In this document: in pieces, positions 46,497 to 53,582 of the stretch
How positions within the stretch are numbered: the first letter of the stretch is position 1
Layout of the letters: each line of letters opens with the position of its first letter
Position numbers and translations under genes: made by a program
From: Annulohypoxylon bovei var. microspora
Taxonomy: Eukaryota; Ascomycota; Sordariomycetes; Xylariales; Hypoxylaceae
NCBI GenBank assembly: GCA_022836615.1
Contig: MU405405.1
Location: 1-53,582 of the forward strand
Direction: 5' to 3'
Length of the DNA stretch: 53,582 nt
Notes under the pieces: generated by a model
The model's input: the letters and a program-made list of their open reading frames with translations, nothing else
Told to the model about the DNA's origin: nothing
Database searches by the model: none

Positions 46497-47811
46497 GTTG
46501 AGGGTGATAATGTGTGAAGTTTTGTCAGTTAGGTGCCGATGGTGATGGTGTGTATGTTAATGAACTGCGACGGGATGAAATCGCAAGTTTGGGGTCAAGT
46601 TATAAGAGTTTTGACGAAGACGAAAATATTCGTTTGAATTCTCTTTTTCCGAATTGGTGGGAAGAGAATGGAAGAAAAGCGGTGGAATGAAATTCGCAAA
46701 AATATGAGGCTGTTCCAAAAGCTTAATGATGCACCCCTCCGAACATCGAACCAGCACGAAAGCGGCGGAAGCAGCAGGGCTAGATTTGCATTAGGGGTAG
46801 TTGCCTAGACCATTTAAAGATTTTAAAGATCGTTCACACTGTAAAGTTAAACCTAATTAGGAATAGTTTATGTGATGCACTTGCTTTTTGTATCCCCAGG
46901 AAAGAGCTAGAATGAGGTGGGGGGATTCAATTACCGCATATTTCAATAATATGATCTATCTCTTACCTAGACATTTACAGAAACTTCTCCGATAACATCT
47001 TGGTCTATAGGTATCGTTCTTTGGTGAAGAACAAGGACGTATAAGAAAACCTAGCAAACACCGAGATGAGTGCATATAAACGGAGTTTTAGAAGCCTTGC
47101 ATAGGTTCCGATGCCTTGGTTCTACCTGCATGTCCAATATTGAAGTTGCATTGATCGATACAATCTTATGCAAGTAATACAAACTGAGGTATAACAAGGC
47201 AGCCTTCGTGGACTTCCTGGAGCTATCTCTGAATTCGGCATATGATTGCTTCCATATGCATGCTCCCATACCTGTACCTGGCAGCTTAGGTGTCACTATC
47301 ATTGCCTTGGTAGTGTTGTGAACATACCTAATTAAGTCGTGTACAACTGCACACGTGTGTGTGTGTGTGTTGAAGAATTCGAGATCTCAATATGTGTATA
47401 TTCAATAGCTGCATATACCATATATCTACTAAATATATAGTTCGTATTACATAAGTCGTGATGAAGGCTTAATTAGTGGATCGATTTGAATCTTTTAACA
47501 CAGTGCCAAATGCCGTCTAGCATTTAGCGGGGTTAATCTGTTCCTGAATTCTGTCAGGCTGGATCCGTTTGGACCAACGTCATTAGATCGCATTAACCTG
47601 CATACCCAACTATCCGTCTATCAAGATCCACCACTCCTTAATCATCCTAATCACTTGTCTCCTAATCTACGAAGCTATCCAGCTCCTCGGACTGCTCTGC
47701 CACATCCCTATTCGAAATCCCTCGGCAGGAGTTGCCCCGTCGAGCTTATCGAGACCGTTTCCGTTTCCATCAGCCAAACCTTCTATACTTACCTCCTTGC
47801 CCTCTCCCAAG
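46497..47811. other. Divergent intergenic region between p23 and vps24
   Basis: 1.3 kb with both promoters and no coding signal. A (GT)n microsatellite of about eight units lies at 47,355-47,370. A CT-rich run with many CC and TCC steps precedes the vps24 ATG (about 47,640-47,810), as is common for fungal promoters and leaders. Confidence 0.45.
47355..47370. repeat. (GT)n microsatellite
   Basis: Eight uninterrupted GT units in the p23-vps24 intergenic region. Confidence 0.85.
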
Positions 47812-48613
47812 ATGGAGGGCCTCAAGGCACTCTTCGTCAAGCCAGATCCCAATGCTCAGGTCAGCCTAACCCTACCCTCATTCCCTGTCTCCTATCCCTA
47901 TTCCTCCCCGCGTAGGCCATCTTCGATCTCTACATACATACTCACAACCGCGTCCCGGTAAACAGATGCGAAAATGCAACGCCCTCATCCGCTCGAACAT
48001 CCGCAAGCTCGACCGCGATATCAGCCAGGTGAAGCAGGTGGAGCTGAAGACCAAGAACCTGATCATCGCGGCGGACCGGCGGGCGCAGCGCAGCCCGGCG
48101 CAGGCGCGGCAGGCCCAGCGCGAGGCGCGCGACTTCGCGCGGGAGCTGATCCGCGCGCGCCGCACCTCCGGCCGCCTCGTCACCTCCAAGGCCCAGCTGA
48201 GCTCCGTCCAGATGCAGGTCAACGAGGCCTTCGCCGTCCGCAAGATCGAGGGCAGCATCCGCGCCAGCGTCGCCGTCATGAAGGACGTCAACACCCTCGT
48301 CAAGCTGCCCCAGCTCGCCGGCACCATGCGCGAGCTCAGCCTCGAGCTCATGAAGGCCGGCGTTATTGAGGAGATGGTCGGCGAGAGCCTGCCCGTCGAC
48401 GATATGATGGAGGATGAGGAGGAGGAGGCTGAGGGCGAGGTCGATAAGGTGCTCGGCGAGATTTTGAAGGGCAAGATGGACAAGGCGGGCCCGACCCCCG
48501 TGCCCCTCCCCGAGCAGCCCAAGGAACAGCCCGTTGCGCTGGACGAGGAGGAGGAGGACCAGGAGGCGATGATGGACCAGATGAGGAACAGGCTGGAAGC
48601 TCTCAGAAGCTAG
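47812..48613 (+). CDS. VPS24: ESCRT-III subunit Vps24 (CHMP3)
   Basis: Exons are 47,812-47,859 and 47,966-48,613; the 106-bp intron has a GTCAGC donor and an AACAG acceptor, phase 0. The product has 231 aa. Exon 1 encodes MEGLKALFVKPDPNAQ; exon 2 continues with the Snf7-family core: a basic helix hairpin (residues about 17-110), the NEAFAVRKIEGSIRASVAVM segment, then LMKAGVIEEMV. The acidic linker (DDMMEDEEEEAEGEVDKVLGEI) leads to a C-terminal MIM1-type helix ending MRNRLEALRS, which in this family binds the MIT domain of the AAA ATPase Vps4. Vps24 caps Snf7 polymers on endosomes during multivesicular-body sorting. Exon 2 is strikingly G+C-rich with third-position C/G, unlike the flanks. Confidence 0.94.
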
Positions 48614-49080
48614 CTAGCTGGTCGAAGTGGTTGCCTTGATTCCAAATTCCCAGAGAAGTTATCTAGTTATTGTTCGTATCGGCGTCACGGAGTAGCATTC
48701 CCGGATCACGACCATCATCATCGTCATTATCATTACTACTGTTGGGTTGGGTAGGATTTTTAATTTTCTCATGCAAGTCAGGCGGCTGAAGAAGCTCACG
48801 TATATACAAATTACGACACTACTGGATTAATGTCATGTCGAGATAGACTTTCACGCATTAAACCGGTTCCTGGGAAGTTTTGATATACTTTGTATGTATG
48901 CATACTTTGTTTGCATATAGATGTCAATCCAAGCATTTTCTACAAGGTAATAGATAGGAGGATATATCTATAATCGATCTTTCTAAAATGATGAAATTCG
49001 CTGGAGCCGTTTAAACCTAGGCATTCTTATATGCTACCCTGACATTCTTGCATCTATAGACAGCGAATGAGTCCTCCCGC
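48614..49080. other. Convergent 3' regions of vps24 and the BTB gene
   Basis: 467 bp without a coding signal. Confidence 0.5.
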
Positions 49081-50591
49081 TTACCTCAGACCCCACTTCG
49101 GGGTTGTGGACGGACGATTGTCTTGTGCTTGGTCTTCTGCTGTCCAATCCCAACTTGACGCCGTAAAGACATCCCTAGCAAACATATCTGCACCCAACGC
49201 ATTCTCGAAACGAAGGCGCTGGTCCCCCGCCAGGGACCGTGTAAAGAGGAACGGCTTGTCCTCTGCTGGTGTCTTCCCCCCGCCCTCAGGAGGTAACCAT
49301 GCCGCTGACTGGCGGTTGGTCTTCCAAAGGTTTCTCACAATTGGAATGGAATTAGCCGATAATAGACCATGTATAAAATCTAGTATAGGCGAAATCCGCG
49401 TTCGAAGCCCACAGTTGGTATGGTTCTTGTCTATCTGATAGCTTGGGCATTGCTTTAGAGTAGAGATGACGGTCTCGATCTGCAGCAGCGAGGTATCTCC
49501 GATAGAGTCGAGAGACCCGGGCGAGAAGTCCACAAGAAACATGAGGTTCTTGTTAGTAAGGAACTTGAATATCTCGCCCAGCTGATACGAGTCACAGGCC
49601 GCGCTTGAGTCGTACCCAAGTTTGCACTGTCGCGTACGTGACGTGTACAACTTGAGAAAATGGCTCTGGACCGAGGCTATCGTATTCAATATACACTGTC
49701 GCCGGTATTGCAACTCCTCTGGGTCGAGAGTTAATATGCACAGAATAGCATGGAAGAGGAGGATCTCAGCTACTTACGCTCAAGGCCATCCTGCAAGTAC
49801 CACCACGTAGCATCTGACCTCTCATCATCCTCAGCGAAAGGGCTCCATCGACAAGAACCATTCATGATAATCTCCTTCGTAGCAGCTTGGAGCCTAGCAG
49901 GTTGATCCAATAGCCATGATACAAGAATCTTCTGGCGCAGGATATCTTCATTGTTGCGGCTCATAACAGAAACCTCGTCTCTCAAAGGTTTGCGACTCGT
50001 TATGGGCCACTTGAACTTTAGACCGGCGGCCACAGACTTCGATACTGCAGGCGTGCAGTCGAAGCGATCGGCAAGGACAGCCAGTGTAGTCACAAACGAC
50101 ATCGTGATCTGCTTCGTGACCACTTCCTTGCCGTGGAGAATCCGCAGGAGATCAGAGAATGCGCCATCACGGTGTGCGTATTGTGTAGCTTGATCATCAT
50201 CGCGTATTTCAACCCAGGGCAGTTCCTTGACCTCAGCAGCTTCGGGCTTGATGTTTCTCAACTTGAGCGTGGCAAGAGCGCTGGAGATGTCCTTTGCCTC
50301 CTTGAAGCGACTGTCGGTAAGAAGCTTCTCAAAATACTTCGACTGACCTTTGAGTACTTTGAAACTAACACGGAAAGCTAACCGGGCCCTTTTCTTCAGT
50401 GCGGGCCGTGGCTCTCGGCTTAGTAGCTTCGATTGGGCAACCCGTGTTGACCGAATGGTGTCTTTGGAATTTTCAAAAATCACATCTAAAATTAGGTCCC
50501 CATCTTCAACGATGCTGATCACTTCGGGGAGTTTCCCCACGGGGTTGGGATCTAACGGCTCGCTGTCCGGAGCAAGGCTTGAGTCGACCAT
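49081..50591 (-). CDS. BTB/POZ-domain protein (483 aa)
   Basis: Exons are 50,591-49,778 and 49,718-49,081; the 59-bp intron has GTAAGT and CCCAG, phase 1. The N-terminal part has a fungal-type BTB/POZ pattern: EDGDLILDVIFE (about residues 29-40), the FRVSFKVLKGQSKYFEKLLT segment with the usual hydrophobic core and the ...SKYFEKLL.D.RFKE helix, a variable insert, then LPWVEIRDDDQATQYAHRDGAFSDLLRILHG and a following helix (VLADRFDCTPAV). The C-terminal 210 residues are probably mostly helical with eight Cys and have no named domain. Such proteins often act as adaptors for Cul3-type ubiquitin ligases or as transcription co-factors, but nothing here decides. Fungal genomes carry many divergent members, so orthology is uncertain. 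Confidence 0.78.
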
Positions 50592-51115
50592 CTGGCTTGT
50601 CTCCGGTGTGAGGCAGTACCCTAAAGATACAGAGATTCGGAGTGGTCATCAGTTCTATGACTTGACGTAATTACTAGGCTCTTCCCAGAAAACCTAGCCA
50701 AAGCATGTAACTTCCCAAGAATTATCGGATGATAAATTATAATCTATAGAATTTAAAGTTGTCGGTTACTTTTATCGTTTTGCGGTTGATACCGTGACTA
50801 AGTCCAGTTGAAGGAGGGAAAGGTCTTGGCAATGGCATAGGTAGAGAAGTGACGTTTCGCACGACCAAAAGCTGACAGCTCGGCAAATGTGGGGAACTTT
50901 AGCCCCATCATCATCATTTGTGAAATCTCGTTTGGCATAACATATTTCATATTCATTACTTTTTAACTATTTACCTCTCAAGATATGGAAACTTCCACAT
51001 GATATTCTAAATCTTGAAGAGAACGTCTTATCCATCAAATATTCTCGCTCGCTGCCCTAGTCGGCAACTCACTATACAGAAGTCCAGAAAATACGGCGGC
51101 TTCCCCTAGGTTTTC
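50592..51115. other. Intergenic between the BTB gene and ftr1
   Basis: 524 bp; BTB promoter and ftr1 3' region. No coding signal seen. Confidence 0.5.
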
Positions 51116-52354
51116 TTAGGCAACTGCCTTGTCGGGCACACTTCTCACTTGGGTGGTTTCGATGGGCGTCTCGACCGGTCCCGTGGAACTCGTCTTCGCT
51201 TTCATGAAAGGCCAATGTCCCTTAGCTTCTTTATATCTCATGGTAGCAAAGGCGACCATGATGGCAATCCAATACACGTTGTACGAGATGACTGAGCCAT
51301 ATGTCGCCGAGTTGGTCCATCCAAGGATGGCGTTAAATATTCCCCAACCTCCTTCGCCACCGTTTAACTCCGGGCTGCAGCACTACAGCGGATGATTAAT
51401 TGACGATCCACAGCAAAGGGTAACAATCACTTACGTTTACGTGCCAAACACTCTTGTCAATGTCATAAGATCCTGCGCCATCTCCCAGCTCGGCGGCATC
51501 TCCGCCGATGATGTTGTTCCACTGCTGGTTCTCCAAGTACCAGACTGCGCGTGAGAAAAGGCCTGCGCCTACTAGATACAGCAGACACGTGGAAGCAATC
51601 AGGAAGTACTGCAATTTTGCCCCTGCTCCTCCTCTGCTACAAGTTAGTAGGTTGCAACTACGACCACAGGTGCAAACTTACTTGTATAGTATATATCCCA
51701 CGATAATTCCAGCAGCTAGCCCAACAACTACGGGAAGTGGGACAGAAGTTGCCGGCGCCGAGAACGAGACGCCAGCAACGAAGACAATAGCTTCGATGCC
51801 TTCCCTCAAGACAGTAATGAATGGAAGGATAAACATGGCATATTTCTCGGCGAAGCGCTTAAGCCAGCCACTACGGTTACCACTTGCTAAGAGGGGGGCT
51901 TCGACGGCTTTGGCCAGCTTGACGCGCCACTTCTCTTGCATCTTCCCGACGCGAAGAAGAGCTGCGCCTACGATGCTGATGATGATAGAAGCAACAAGCG
52001 CAAATGCTCCTTCATAATTGTACTCGTTGGTTGCCCAATTATCCTTCCCCAGGGTGTAGAAGGCGCCAATCAAGCCGCCAGCGACGACCAGGCAAAGAAA
52101 AAGTCCTAATCCAACACCAAACCATACCTAGAAAGTTGGCGGTTAGTTCTTCTACGCTTGATATTGATGTTGAAGATGACATGTCGCAATCTAACCTGCT
52201 TGACGAGCGTTTTGTATACTTTGGCGTCTCGGTTGGGACCATCGAGGGTTTGCTTAAGGAAAGCTAATAAGACGGAAACGATAATAACCGTCTCGAGAGA
52301 CTCTCGAAAGACGACGAGAAATACGGGAACGGCGAAGACGGTATCTCCCGCCAT
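51116..52354 (-). CDS. FTR1: High-affinity iron permease Ftr1
   Basis: Exons are 52,354-52,196; 52,127-51,682; 51,633-51,435 (acceptor CAG; a TAG three bases upstream is also usable); 51,382-51,116. Introns are 68, 48 and 52 bp. The product has 356 aa and about seven membrane segments. The N-terminal membrane helix carries the iron-site motif RESLE (residues 17-21, REGLE-type) and a later helix carries REGIE (161-165), both needed for Fe3+ transport in this family. The loop SYDIDKSVWHVN followed by CCSPELNGGEGGWGIFNAILGW is typical of fungal Ftr1. It works in the plasma membrane with a Fet3-type multicopper ferroxidase; no partner is seen up to the window end. Four ATCWGATAA sites upstream suggest repression by an SreA/Fep1-type GATA factor under iron sufficiency. 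Confidence 0.94.
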
Positions 52355-52468
52355 CGTGAAGGTGAGGATATTTTCGATTCCCTCAAACTTAGGTAGGTTA
52401 TTGAGGTTTTTAGGAATTGGTCTAATGTGGGTGTATGACCCGCGAGGGAAACGGCGAATTATCTGTTG

Positions 52469-52491
52469 ATCTGATAAACGGGATCAGATAA
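52469..52491. promoter_or_regulatory. Pair of ATCWGATAA iron-responsive GATA sites
   Basis: ATCTGATAA at 52,469-52,477 and ATCAGATAA at 52,483-52,491, five bases apart and 115-137 bp upstream of the ftr1 start codon. Both match the published binding consensus of siderophore GATA repressors (SreA, SRE, Fep1, Urbs1). Paired sites this close to an iron permease are unlikely to be chance. Confidence 0.75.
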
Positions 52492-52626
52492 TCATGAGTG
52501 GGGCATAAGTGTCAAGGGTGTCTCGGCTAGAGTTGAACCTTGTAAACTGATACTTGACGAAGATGGAGGGTGATTTGTTTCGATGATTTGACCGCCGATT
52601 ACGGGCCGATGAAAGAGACCTAGAAC

Positions 52627-52635
52627 ATCTGATAA
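52627..52635. promoter_or_regulatory. Third ATCWGATAA site upstream of ftr1
   Basis: ATCTGATAA, 273 bp upstream of the ftr1 ATG and in the same orientation as the proximal pair. Confidence 0.65.
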
Positions 52636-53417
52636 AAGATCGATTTATTCAGCTCTTTCTGTTTTCTGTCTAATAGCTGAGACTAGCTCAGCTCGTGCTC
52701 CGTCAAAAATTCGTGGCTGTCCAAGGCGCGGGACTACCTATGTTAGGGCTTTAGAGGAAATGTGATAGAAAGAACGCATAGGATCAGCACTAAAGTGCTA
52801 GAGATATGGTTCGATTAATGAAGAAAATCGAATGCTACATAATGTTCTAAGAATCCTTGTGTTAGGTACCAGTCGATTTGATTCAAATTGGTTGATCAGT
52901 TACTTGACTTGCCCGAAGGTTGTATTTTTCGTATGGATGTTAGTTTCACTAAAGACTTCTAAGCAGGGTCTAGGGGACCTAAAGTAATTTTGTCCCCGAT
53001 TCAAGCATTTGCCAACCCAACCGGTTGCTACCTAGGGTGCCTAGCTGCTTCTGACACCGATTGGCTTTTCTATCTTTTGCGGGGATAAACATCTGCAGAA
53101 AGCTTAGGTACCTCCTAAGGCAGGTTAGGCTGTTAAGTTGCGGAGATTTACGTCGAGCTGGGAATCTAAAAAAGTTTGCTACATGCCTATGTGGGTAATA
53201 CTTGCTTCCGTCGGTTGAAAGCTTCTATCTTTTAAGATTTAACCCGAGTAGCTCGAGTCAGCTGTTGTTCGTTTGTTCTTTCCACTTCGAGTTAGGTATT
53301 AGTCCTTTCATTTTCACTGTTAATTGGCTATAGCTCGGTACTAGCGAACTACTATAATACATGGATGAAAGCACGGGTCACCCCACGTTGCTACTATACC
53401 AATAACCCTAAGAAATC

Positions 53418-53426
53418 TTATCAGAT
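53418..53426. promoter_or_regulatory. Distal ATCWGATAA site (reverse orientation)
   Basis: TTATCAGAT, the reverse complement of ATCTGATAA, about 1.06 kb upstream of ftr1. It could serve ftr1 or a gene beyond the right window edge. Confidence 0.45.
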
Positions 53427-53582
53427 CATGGTACGGCATATCCACATTAGCACCTACCTGTAACCCTGCGTGTTATTGAACTTACCAATACAGTAGTTAC
53501 CCCTGCAAGTGCATACACCACTTTGTGCATAGGTATCTCTAAGTGCATACGGATCCGGATTTTCAATTATATTTGTATGTAA

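Larger units (their letters stand above)
52355..53582. other. ftr1 upstream region, no gene seen to the window end
   Basis: 1.2 kb with frequent stops and no supportable coding exon on either strand. It holds the GATA sites listed separately. A divergent gene, possibly the ferroxidase partner, would have to start beyond 53,582. Confidence 0.5.

Noticed and set aside
47878..48522. 214-codon minus-strand frame opposite vps24
   Set aside because: Shadow of the strongly biased vps24 exon; Ser/Arg-rich with no motif.

Overview
The window looks like a chromosomal piece of a filamentous ascomycete (Pezizomycotina, probably Sordariomycetes). Genes are single-copy eukaryotic housekeeping genes with short introns (48-164 bp, GTRNGT donors, CTAAY branch sites). 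The first 13.7 kb has the signature of repeat-induced point mutation (RIP): extreme A+T content, few CpA dinucleotides and no long open frame in duplicated DNA. The species cannot be fixed from the sequence alone.

Layout. (1) 1-13,700: a heterochromatin-like block of RIP-degraded transposons. A tandemly repeated unit (X) is split by an LTR retroelement on the minus strand (1,355-7,881, two 236-bp LTRs). That element is itself split by an unmutated 706-bp palindromic element (6,685-7,390). A second, truncated copy of the retroelement lies at about 9,003-11,125, and a small inverted-repeat element at 13,036-13,311. (2) 14,008-19,280: a compact gene cluster with a spliced 78-aa protein, RNA polymerase III subunit RPC17/RPC9, a Rho-like GTPase with altered catalytic motifs, tRNA pseudouridine synthase Deg1/Pus3 and the GPI-anchor subunit PIG-H/Gpi15. 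(3) 21,201-26,657: one six-exon gene for a 1,708-aa WD40 protein with a long disordered tail. (4) 26.7-43.7 kb: about 17 kb with normal base composition but almost no supportable genes; only a 156-aa disordered protein (33.3-33.8 kb) and a weak 76-aa candidate beside it. (5) 43,729-52,354: a 129-aa low-complexity protein, the Hsp90 co-chaperone p23/Sba1, ESCRT-III Vps24, a BTB/POZ protein and the iron permease Ftr1. (6) 52,355-53,582: the ftr1 upstream region, with four sites matching the iron-responsive GATA-factor consensus ATCWGATAA.

The genes do not form one pathway. The arrangement is housekeeping islands between a RIP-silenced transposon block and long non-coding stretches. Local logic is limited to divergent promoters (GTPase/Pus3; p23/Vps24) and the ftr1 promoter. 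Exon boundaries were placed by eye from splice signals, frame continuity and family resemblance; no alignment or expression data were used.
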